A stretch of 64,000 nucleotides of DNA. Origin: Phyto melanocephala (taxonomy: Eukaryota; Arthropoda; Insecta; Diptera; Rhinophoridae). A program made the position numbers and the translations under genes. How positions within the stretch are numbered: position 1 is the stretch's first letter; the number at the start of each line of letters is the position of its first letter. The stretch covers positions 8,796,001-8,860,000 of the forward strand of contig OW799233.1 of assembly GCA_941918925.1 (NCBI GenBank), in the 5' to 3' direction. The notes beneath the pieces are model-generated. The model had not been told where the DNA came from and ran no database searches. It was given only the letters and a program-made list of their open reading frames with translations. This document shows positions 35,192 through 45,490 of this stretch, piece by piece.

Positions 35192-38100
35192 ATGTCCAAC
35201 GTTACAGCCGTAAAAAAGGTACACTTATATATGTATATGTGAATAATACTAGATATTAATTATTATTTATTTTTATAAATATAATAGTAAAAGCTCTCAA
35301 TTTATCTGTGAAATACTAACACGTTTGAACCACTTGTTTAGACGCAAGTGATTGTGAATGAATTTCAATTAAATACAGTAGAAACTCGATTGTTTTAAAC
35401 ATTAATTCTTGATGCACAAAAAATTTTCACATTACTTACTTGCAACATTAGAAAATATTCCTTCACCTCAATACTGCAAAATTTATTTTAGTGTAGATTT
35501 ATTTGGTTTTTAGTCACAATGCATGTGTTTCGAATTTTGAATTTAATAAAGTTCGGGAAAGTCTTACCGTAGATCAATTATAATTGATTGGCAATATTTT
35601 TGACAATAACACTGCTCTGCAAAAAATAATTTTTTGTCTTCCCATTTGATGTTTTATTTTTGAAAATCGGATGACTGGTTCTCGAGTTAGGATTAAATAT
35701 GTGTCCGTACCTGACTAATTTAGGGGAAAAAATTTGCCACGCGAATACGAATATCTACTGCATCATAGATATTGTCTAAACTTTTGATAACCATATAGAC
35801 CAGCTTAAACCCAACAACCAAATAAAATATTGAAAAAAAAAAACTTTTGATAACCCTTTATAACATATTAGGTCTGTCTGCGTACACATATTTTGCATCA
35901 TTTTATGCAAAATGTTACAAAATCTTGCAAAATATTGTCTGCGTACTCAAAATCTCTTGCAGCGAGAGAGCAAAGAAGAAAATTTTTTGACAGTTGGAAG
36001 TTGAGAACTTGCAAAATGTTGTTGGAGAAATTTCTTCTTGCAAGATTTTGCAACTAGTTTGAACAGCTGTTTTTATTTACTAATTATGAAACAATTTTTG
36101 TGAAACGAAAATAAAAATTGAAATTTAACAATGGCAGAGGTAAGTAGTTAGAATTGTGCTGATTTTTAACGTTTATAAAATATTATAATAAACAACATTT
36201 TACCGTAATGTAAGTGGATTGGAGATGGCAGAACCGATAAAATTAGCATTTTTTAATTTACCGCGAGAATTCACTTTCGCGTACACATATGATAAAACTC
36301 TTTTGCTTTGTAATTTCAATTGTTTACACACCGATCAGCTGTTTTCTTGCAAAATTTTACTGGATACTGTCTGCGTACTTTTTGATATATTTTTAGCCGC
36401 CAGAGTAAAATTGGTCTTACTCTCCCAAAAAAATTTACTGAGTATTTGCTACTGGAAAAGTACGCAAACAGACCTATTATGTTTTAGAGTTTGTCATATT
36501 TGTTGTTCAGTTCTTAAAGATTTTACTGTATACATATGCTCTATGGACCGTATTCATAAAAAATATTTTAGGTTTATTTGACAGATGTTGTAGAGAAATT
36601 TGTCAAATAAGCCTTCAATAAACCTAAAATATTTTTTATGAATACGGTAGTATATGTTTTAAATATTTATTTATTATGTTTGTTTTCTTCTCATCAAGAG
36701 CGACCAAAATTGTGTTTATATTAAAAATGGTGAAGTTGTTAATCATGATCGAAGAATCAAAGCTGATGTCTACATTGAAGACGGCCTAATCAAGTAAGTT
36801 GCAATGAAAGTAAAAAAAAAACTAAAAACGTTACTCTGAGTCCAGAGCGAATATATTATGTTTATGTTTTAATATACATATCGACTCCTGTGCGCGAAAT
36901 TATCGTATGATACAAAAACAAAATTTTCCAGGAGAGCGTTTTTATTACTTTTAATAAATTAATAAAAACGTAAATAACACAGCTACATACGATTAAATGT
37001 ACACAGTATTATCTCCATAACTAAAACAGTTATCGCTATAATATTTGATCAGCAGATGGATTAATGGATGTAGAACCAATTTGCATTAAAAAGTCAATTT
37101 AAAAAAAAACGTAACATACGATAATTTCGCGCACAGGGGTCAATATAATATTTTTAACTTTACCGGAGAAGGTAAAAACGTAATAGAAACTGTATTATCA
37201 TTACGTAACGCGTAATCTAAAATTTTTTGTAAAACTGTCATTTTTAGTGTGTATTTGTGTGGATAACTGCCTCAATACAGGATCCTGTGTCACAAGCAAG
37301 ATAAAACGATCACTTTTACTTTATTAATGCGAAGCTTTGTATTTGTTTTATTCTCTAAAATTATCAAATATTTACATAAATTATATTAAATATAAATGCA
37401 AGGTTAACCAGTTACTTACATAGTTTTTGCTTAAGGCCTTGACACAGAATAATTGAACATCAAATATGTATAATCTTAAATACAGAATAACTACAAAATT
37501 AATTACCGTTACAGTTCTTTACAGAAAACTTTATATACTAAGTTAAACAGGTTACTAATACAATTTAAGAAAACACGTTATAAAGGTATACATAAAGTTA
37601 GAAATACTAATACAACATTTTTCACTCATTACTGGGTTGCAATCTCTACGACAATTTGTGTGAAACGCATTGGAATCACTGAAAAACTATATTTCACAAA
37701 AAAATACAAGTTAAGCACTTTCTACTTGTGATCATCGATATGTTTTGCCGTATATAGACCTTAAGCGGCCTAAACATTAAACAATTTTGTTAAAAATTAA
37801 AATTATATCATTTGACCACTACGATGTTATTTTATTATGTCAATAGGGTTTTACCTACTTGCTAATTATGGTCAACTATGTGTTTCCAAATTCAAATAAA
37901 ACGAATTATATTTTCATTCTATGCTTTTCTTGACGTTTCGTGGGTTTCAGGGGAGTTTTTATTGTTTGTAGGAAGTCATTCGTTTTACATTGTTGATAAC
38001 GGCACCACGACACAGATATTCAAAAAGTTACTCAATAACATAAACAGTTTCTTCTATTGAGCTTGAGATCACTTTTCTTAATAAAAAATAGTTTCAATTT

Positions 38101-40630
38101 TATTTTCCGATATTTCGCTACCACATTGGGTGAAAATTGTTAAAAATTGTAAAAACTTTCCCTGAAGAAGCTACCCAATGTGGTAGCGAAATATCGGAAA
38201 ATAAAATTGAAACTATTTTTTATTAAGAAAAGTGATCTCAAGCTCAATAGAAGAAACTGTTTATATAAATTAAAAGATCGAAAACATTAATTTGTTACTC
38301 AATAACTTTACAGTAGCTCACATTTAAAGTCGGACAGGCACAAGAAAAAATTTCTAGTCACAATGTCTATATTTCTTTTAATGAAAACACAAATCACTTT
38401 TTTCAACTTTATCACAAAAATTCTTTTATTAAAAACAACAAAAAATATTTACTTTAAGTTCCGTTATAAAATGTACTTGAAGACTTAACTAAGACAAGTA
38501 CAATTAACTGTTTCAGCGTCTCAAAAAAAAAATAAAAAAACCGCAGAAGTTGTTTCAAAACGATTTTTACAAGCTATTTGCGAGACTACGATTTGTAATT
38601 TGGTGTCTCTATTCTATTCAAAAAATATTTAGGAGCTTGAGAAAGTTAATATATTTTAAAACAAATTATAATTTTCGTATTAACGGCAATTTTATGGAAA
38701 TTTATAGAAAATTTGTTTTAAAATCTTTACTTTTTACTTCAGTTATTTATTTGACCAAAACTGCTCATTTCAGATTTGTTGGTCCCGCCTCCGAAATTAA
38801 TGTACCTGCCGGTGCCCATATTATAGATGCCACCGGTAAAATGGTTATTCCCGGTGGTATTGATCCTCATACCCATTTTCAATTCCCATTCCAAGGCGCC
38901 GTATCTGTAGATGATTTTTATCATGGTACCAAAGCTGCTGTTTCTGGTGGTACCACTACAGTCAGTAAGTAAAAGCTACTTTGTAATGCGGCCAAAAATG
39001 TTAAGGCTTCTTTTTCTTCTATCCTTAGTCGATTTTGTTGTACCAAACAAGGGTGAATCTCTGTTGACTGCCTACAAGAGATGGCGGTCTTGGGCTGATG
39101 GCAAAGTATGCTGTGATTTTGGTTTGCACGTGGCCGTCACCTGGTGGTCTCAGTCTGTGTCTGACGAAATGAAAGTATTGTGCGATGAATTGGGTGTTAA
39201 CTCTTTCAAAATTTTCATGGCCTATAAGGGTCTTTATCAGTTGAACGACTCCGATATGTTGGATGCTTTGGAACGTATTCGTGCTCTTAAGGCCGTTGCT
39301 CAAGTACGTCGTTTTTGCCAAATGAGTTGTTGTTGTTGTTATTTGAAAAAATTAAAAAATTTTTATTTTTCAAATAGGTCCATGCTGAGAATGGTGATAT
39401 TATTGCCAAAAATGTTGGCAGACTTTTGAATGCTGGCATCACCAGTCCTCAAGGTCATGAATTGTCTAGACAAGAAGAAGTTGAAGCCGAAGCTGTTCAT
39501 CGTGCCTGTGTTTTGGCTCATCAGGTGGGTGGCAATACAAATAATAAATTGTTTAAATATATCCCTTTGTTATAAACCTAAGAAAGTTTTTTTAAATAAT
39601 TACTAGAACAAAAATGAATTAAGTTAATTATTTTTAAATAACCAGGTTGACTGTCCACTCTATGTTGTACACGTTATGAGCAAATCGGCCGGTATTGAAC
39701 TCGCCAGAGCCCGCCAACGTTACAATAACCGTGGTATTTATGGAGAAACTTTGGCTGCGGCCTTGGGAACTGATGGCACACATTGTCAACATATTTGCTT
39801 TCAACATGCTGCTGCACACATTTTGAGTCCACCTTTGAGATCTGATCCCACAACACCAGAATTCATGATGCGCTTGCTAAGCAAGTAAGTTATGGAGATA
39901 AATTAATCGAAACTAATTTCATATCTCTGATGGTTATTTACTACTGGTTGACTTTAGTGATAACCTGCAAACAACCGGCAGTGACAACTGTACCTTTAAC
40001 AAGGAACACAAAGCGTTGGGCTTAGGAAACTTTGCCAACATTCCCAATGGTGTAAACGGTGTCGAGGATCGCATGTCTGTCGTTTGGGAAAATGGTGTTC
40101 ATGCAGGTATTTTGGATCCCTGCCGTTTTGTTGCTGTCACCAGTACAAATGCTGCCAAAATCTTTAATCTTTACCCGCAAAAAGGCTACATTGGTATTGG
40201 CTCTGATGCCGATATAGTCATTTGGAATCCCATTGCTACCCGCAAAATTTCAAAGGATACCCATCATCATAAATGCGATTTTAATATCTTTGAAGGTATG
40301 GTGTGCCATGGTGTACCCGACGTGGTTTTGGTACGCGGTCATGTCTGTGTAGAGAATGGTGAGGTTCGTGCAGTTGAGGGTCATGGTCGTTTCTTGAATA
40401 CACCTGTTCGTCCTTCCTACATCTACGATGTAATGGATGGTTTAATTGAATCCACTGAAAACTTGGCTGTAAAGAATGCCCACTTATCTGAGATGGAGAA
40501 GGAAATCAAAGAACAGATACCCATCTATAGATCGTTGGCTTGTGAGAATCCTACCGTTGCTGCCTATGGCTGTGACCACATTAAGAGTTCTTGCAAAAAG
40601 CAAGGTAGTTGCTGTAAGTTGGCTGGCTGA
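35192..40630 (+). CDS. dihydropyrimidinase, tandem paralogue of CRMP lacking the CRMP exon
   Basis: Exons: 35192-35218, 36699-36793, 38774-38964, 39029-39303, 39378-39524, 39646-39884, 39958-40630; 548 residues. Intron positions and phases match the first gene, and exons 2-5 have identical lengths (95, 191, 275, 147), proving tandem duplication. All six metal ligands are present: H73, H75, K165, H198, H254 ([11 protein letters not shown]), D334. It should open dihydrouracil/dihydrothymine rings, the second step of pyrimidine breakdown, in the cytosol as a tetramer. Introns 5 and 6 are only 121 and 73 bp, leaving no room for a CRMP-type exon. The CRMP tail is absent; the end is Cys-rich ([14 protein letters not shown]). 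Using a GTAAGT donor at 40614 would shorten it by five residues. Confidence 0.9.
35870..36475. mobile_element. MITE in intron 1, AGGTCTGT ends
   Basis: Ends AGGTCTGTCTGCGTAC and GTACGCAAACAGACCT are inverted with one mismatch, about 606 bp apart. The interior is rich in TTGCAAAATNTTGCAA motifs and further inverted GTCTGCGTAC copies. Confidence 0.75.
36547..36648. mobile_element. 102-bp foldback MITE in intron 1
   Basis: Perfect 30-bp inverted ends (ACCGTATTCATAAAAAATAT and complement) are followed inward by TTATTTGACA/TGTCAAATAA. The element is almost wholly hairpin. Confidence 0.8.
38041..38263. repeat. perfect 91-bp inverted repeat with ribozyme-like loop
   Basis: 38041-38131 and 38173-38263 are exact reverse complements separated by 41 bp. 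The loop and inner right arm read CTGAAGA, A, GCTACC, CAATGT, GGTAGC, GAAATATCGG. Perfect identity implies a recent origin or active homogenisation. It lies in intron 2 of the second dihydropyrimidinase gene. Confidence 0.9.
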
Positions 40631-40692
40631 AATTAAATAGAATAGAAATTATAATGGCGTTTGGTAATAACTTTTTTTCTTTAATTTTACAG

Positions 40693-40749
40693 AATAATGC
40701 TTCCAAAACTGCAAACCATACATCGATTGAGGTACAAAAATCGGGTTAA
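40693..40749 (+). pseudogene. vestigial CRMP-tail exon after the second DHP gene
   Basis: After a good acceptor (TTTAATTTTACAG) an open frame reads ANHTSIEVQKSG, stop, similar to [18 protein letters not shown] in the CRMP tail exon. No upstream donor close by gives the right phase: splicing from the strong GTAAGT at 40614 yields TAA at the junction. The only phase-0 donor-like site, GTAAAG near 40468, would remove about 50 residues. It is most simply a relic now in the 3' UTR. Confidence 0.6.
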
Positions 40750-41029
40750 TGGTAGACTTACATAAAACTTGCAATCTAAACATTTTTTAATAATTTTTTT
40801 TTTAATATTTTCACGTTTAATGGAAATTTACTTCCCTTAAATACATATGTACATATGTAGCTTTTTTTTAATAAAATTTAAAATTATTTTTTGTTTTAAA
40901 ATACAAATATCTGTAAAGAAGTTGTTGCTGTTATTTAGCAATATGCTCACATTTAACAATAACAGAATAACAGCTTGCGAAAGCAATTCTTGTCGCTGAA
41001 ATCATCATCAGAATTTGATTGCAATACAT

Positions 41030-42236
41030 TTTTATACTCTTCACCTGCGCTGGCAAGGGATTCTACAATATTAATTTCCGACCCCCTGAAGTATATATTT
41101 TTTGAAAGCTTATGAATAGGGGAGTCGTCTAAGCAGTGTCAGTTGGAATCAACTTTTAGGGGCCCCCACATATAGCACAGGAATCAAACGCTATTGAAAT
41201 TCAGCACAATCGCCTTATAACTTTTTGGGCAAATAAACACGACTGCCTCTGTTTTTTCCCATATTTTTCCACTAAAATCGAAATTGTTCAGCCCTAGAAT
41301 TACTCATAGACGTTTGCTAATATCTTTTGATGTGATATGCCTCTAGGGCTTTTCGCAAAAAGCTTTGGACAAATCGGTCAATAATCGTCAAAGTTATAGG
41401 CAAAAATAATTTATATTTATTTTAAATATATCAAGTTATTTAAGCTCCTAACTAATTTTGGGACATGCCAAGGACACCAGAATATAGACTGTAGTCTCAG
41501 GAACTATTGTTGAGAAAAAGTGAAAAATCGGCTAGAAACTAACTGAGATACAATGACAAAAATACAATTACATCGTTGTTTTTTCTAAAACTTACTTTTT
41601 AGCATTTTGATAACAGACAGGAGTGATCTGGATATCAAAAGAATGGGGTTGACTAGCAAAATATAATACAAAATAAAAAATTTTAAATCCATAATGGACG
41701 CCATTACAAAAGGGCCATAAAATAGATTTTTTAACAAACAAATCTAGTAATTAAAAAAATAGAGCCATTTCAACCCACTTAATATTGGTATCAAAAGAAA
41801 GGGTTTGCTGACTAGTTGCCAACTATGAAAAAATTAGAATCCAAGATGGCTTCCAAGAAATAATAAAACAGGTAATGTTGTTCAAATATAGTAATTGCGA
41901 GTTTACCCCCTAAAATCACCACAATATTGGCAGTATTATACTTGGCCAGTTGAATACAATAATTTATGAACAAGTTAAATTCCAAGATGATTCCCTAAAC
42001 AAACTGACCGATATTTTTTTCTCAACCCCTTCAATATTGATATCAAATGAAAGGTCTTGAGCTGTAGAATATAACTAACATTGTAAAAATCAAAGGTGAA
42101 GTTGCAAATAATAAAACAAAATTGTTTTGATCTGGAAGCTAGGATATACTTCGATGAGTTCATTATACCCATGTAAATGATAGTGAAGGGTAGTATCAAA
42201 TTCGGCACGACCAAATATATCATTCTTACTTGTTTT
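41030..42236 (+). mobile_element. Helentron-like repeat, long subfamily, copy 2
   Basis: Starts TTTATACTCTTCACCTG with GACCCCCTGAAGTATATATT nearby. It ends GTGAAGGGTAGTATCAAATT, then hairpin-like TTCGGCACGACCAAATATA and TCTTACTTGTTTT. It is the opposite-orientation partner of the copy at 12.6-14.0 kb. Confidence 0.6.
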
Positions 42237-42479
42237 GTTTTTAAGAAAGTCGAAAGTTGTTGCCCTTTCAACTTATATTTTTGTATTAGGGATTTCATCC
42301 GGCTTCGCATGGTTGAAATTTACTAGTGATTAATAAATATTTCTTAAAGGATATTTTCCAATTCATACATATTTACGTATAAAGCAAATGCGAGAGCCCC
42401 TATATTCGAATACTACCGATTACGAATAAGTATTTTGACGATTATAAGAACAAAATCCGGAGGTCTTCAAACTACTGTC

Positions 42480-42715
42480 AACGTCGAACTCAAAAAAAAA
42501 TTTGGAGGGCTTTGTATTCGGCTACGGCATATTTACGAATGCAAGGAAAATTCGTAAGGCTTGGCATTCCGCTACGGTAAAAATTGAAGCTTGTAGTCAC
42601 AGAATTAGTCTACGAAAAAATTTCGAGTACGAACTAGTGGTTACAACAAACACAAAGAAAATTTGGAAGGGATCGTATTCGCCTACGGCAAAATTACGAG
42701 CTAGTGGTTTCAAAA
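42480..42715. repeat. diverged short direct repeats
   Basis: Units like GTATTCGGCTACGGCA, GCATTCCGCTACGGTA and GTATTCGCCTACGGCA, each preceded by an AAATTTGGA/AAAATTCG segment, recur three times. The 83-codon open frame across them is probably repeat-derived. Confidence 0.5.
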
Positions 42716-43249
42716 ACTACAACAACAATTACAACAATAATTCTACTATCTAACTACAGATCAATTGTCTGGTAAACAATTACCGGCTCGGTTTCTGGTT
42801 GCACTTTAAGTGGCCAAGTCGAAGTACCACACGAGCGGTGTCGGTAGCTGCTTCCCCATTCTACCCTAAAACTTTGACCGTTTATACAAAACCTAATATA
42901 AACTCAATGGGAATTACAAGTAATTCATAACTATTACGTATTATTTTACGTATATTAGCACGTTACATTATGCTTAACACGGCAAATACACTCAGACAAC
43001 TTTTCCGGAAGAATTTGTCGTGTTCAACAAAATTACTTGTTCGTCGCAATTGTGTTAATGGCATTACTCGTTAAGAGCATTTTACAACAACCAACATACA
43101 TAGAAAAAAGCAACATTTATTTATGACATTATGGCGATACGCCACTTAAAACTTCTTGTGAATACAGCAAATATACAAGTATGAAAATATTTTTAAATTT
43201 TATCCGTTAGTAGATTTTTAATATCCCGAATATAAATATAACGAATATT

Positions 43250-43692
43250 AAGATATATTTATTCATCAGTTTAAAGTAGTTCGGAGAAAATATTTTCGTT
43301 TATGTTTTTTCTTTATAAAGTTTAAAAACATCTGAAATAAATGGGAAAAGAACGAGCATTTTTTATTGATGGACTTTGACAGCAGAAATTTAAAATAAGT
43401 GAAGAAACAACCAATAATCAGCTGACGAATCAAGTCCAACTGATAAATAATTTCGCCTTGATTTTTACTACATTAAGTTTGACATGTCGTCGTTCGTAAA
43501 TTATTGTGTTCTATATGTATAGGTTTTATATATAGAACACAATAATTTACGAACGGCGGGCGATTTGTAATAAAAAGAGAGAAGATAAAAAAAGTTTTTC
43601 TATCTGTGGAACTTTGAAAGCTCAAAACTAAAATAAGTAAAGAAAAAAAAAATCAGCTAAAGAATCAAGACCAATTGATGAAAAAATATGCC
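43250..43692. mobile_element. two CAAGGC-family MITE fragments flanking a 65-bp palindrome
   Basis: 43250-43461 is a reverse copy ending ATTTCGCCTTG. 43560-43692 is a partial reverse copy ending TATGCCTTGG. Between them, 43491-43555 is an inverted repeat of CGTTCGTAAATTATTGTGTT and its complement. Confidence 0.6.
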
Positions 43693-43971
43693 TTGGAAAG
43701 ATTATATTTACACTAATAAATTCTCATATTGAAAACAAACAAGTTTAAATTGTCAATATTAACTGACGAGTGTTCGTAGCAAAGATAAGATATTCGTAGC
43801 TATGGCACAATCAAATACGTCCATTAATATTGACTTTCGCTTAACAGTTTTGTTTTGACTTTTGCCACAGTAAGAGCAACAAACATACACTAATTTGCCA
43901 CTAAACTACTTTAGAAATTCTAAGCATCTGAAGAAGTACAAAAGTGAATATATTGAGAAGGAGGCAACAAT

Positions 43972-44768
43972 ATGAAGACTGTATATTTAACCATTATTTG
44001 TCTGTTTTTTGTTTGTATTGTGAATTTTTCAAATTCGCAAAAAACGATTTATGATTTTGAACGCCAATCTGGTTGTTTTAATGGATTTTTAAATCAAAAG
44101 ATTGGAGTTTTACAAAATTATAAAGATTCTCTGCAGGGCTGTAATAATGAAGGCAACAGTGATCGTCTACCACCACTAAATATTGATACACAGGCTGAAA
44201 TAGAAAAGTGTAAAGAGATGTCGTGGGTAACATGTAACAAGCAATCTGCGTGTAATATTATTGCAGATACAAACGATTTCTTGCGTTGTCATTCTAAAAG
44301 TGTAAGTTTTATCGTTTTGACAAAAAACAAATTACAATTGGCTAATTCACAAGGTGTCGTATTGTCATAATTTTTAAAAATTCTAAAAAGACGTAAAAAT
44401 TTTATAGTATAGGTGTAGAGAGACAATATAATACTTTTCGATCATTGTAAAATTTTTAGGATATTATGACTTTATGACAATACGACACTTAGAACACCTT
44501 TTTAATAAGCCACTTACACTTTTAATAAGTTCAATAAAAAATATTTCTTTTAATTACATTTTAGGCATCTGCAAACATGCTTGAATATATGGAAATATAT
44601 TTAAATGCAACAGCCATGGCCTTCGAATTAAATAAGGATTATGCAGTAAAGGAAAAGGAAATTTTGCGTTGTCAGCTGAAAGCTACACGGACATATGTTT
44701 CGTCTTCTATGAATGCATACAAGGAACTCTTAAAGTGTAAAAAACCACAAAAACCACAAAAACCATAA
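43972..44768 (+). CDS. small secreted cysteine-rich protein
   Basis: Two exons, 43972-44301 and 44565-44768, joined in phase 0 by GTAAGT and TTACATTTTAG sites, give 177 residues. Residues 1-22 (MKTVYLTIICLFFVCIVNFS) are a clear signal peptide. The mature part has cysteines at spaced positions (SGCF, QGCN, EKCKEM, VTCNKQSACN, LRCHS, LRCQ, LKCKK) and a predicted helical second half. It ends in a KPQ repeat. No enzyme motif is visible. The pattern SGCF...L...Y...L..C loosely recalls the insect secreted family DUF725, but this is only an impression. It is probably an extracellular protein of unknown role. The intron holds an inverted repeat (44351-44503). Confidence 0.75.
44351..44503. repeat. 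inverted repeat in the secreted-protein intron
   Basis: AAGGTGTCGTATTGTCATAA is mirrored by ATGACAATACGACACTTAG and AACACCTTTT. A related direct copy (AAGGTGTCTGAAGTGTTGTA) lies just after the gene at 44.80 kb. Confidence 0.6.
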
Positions 44769-45490
44769 ATGATTTTGTTTGTTTGTTTTTTTTATGAATA
44801 TACAAGGTGTCTGAAGTGTTGTATTGTCATAACTCTTCAAAAATTTAAAAAAGGTTTAAGCATTTTACAATAAAAAAAAATCTTTACTTTTTTCTTTTAT
44901 TTTTAAATTTTTGTTTTGTTATTAATGCGTTTGCACGAAGGGCTTTTAGAGTTATGTTGATGAGAACGTTATTATACCCTTCACACAATGTCCTCTATGT
45001 ACATCAATATTATTCATTTTATCATTTTCAAAGAAATGTGATACAAAGATGCAAACAGTAACAGGTTACGTATAAATTTGATTTTCGACCAGGCATCAAT
45101 TGGTTCTACAGGAAGTATTCGAGTGGTGCCAAATCGCACGACCTTTTAGGCCAATTGACAGGTTCATTTCACAAAATCCAATTATTGCCAATTTTTAATT
45201 TCAAATTAAAACCACATCTCGTCCAGCTAGTCATTAAAGGAGACAGATCACCCCTTTAGTCGCACAACGGTAACGCCAACTAAATGTCATTAGATTGTAA
45301 TTCAAATAAACGCTGCATTTACCGGCTTTTCATTTCTGTAAATAAATTTCGTTGTCATGGCAACGATTTTCGACATTTAAAGTAACAACAAAACACTGTA
45401 TAGGTTTTATAATAAATTAAGTTTTTCTTCACTGCAACTCATAAAAATAAAAAAAAAATTTAAAAAAAAAATTTAATTCAGAAAAAGAAA
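44769..45490. other. short intergenic region before IFT70
   Basis: Contains an isolated Helentron-like start (TTATACCCTTCACACAATG) at 44973. The rest shows nothing recognisable. The IFT70 promoter must lie here or beyond. Confidence 0.4.

Noticed and set aside
38149..38200. A canonical hammerhead ribozyme
   Set aside because: There is one extra base between CUGANGA and stem II, and stem I does not pair well. Kept only as a resemblance.
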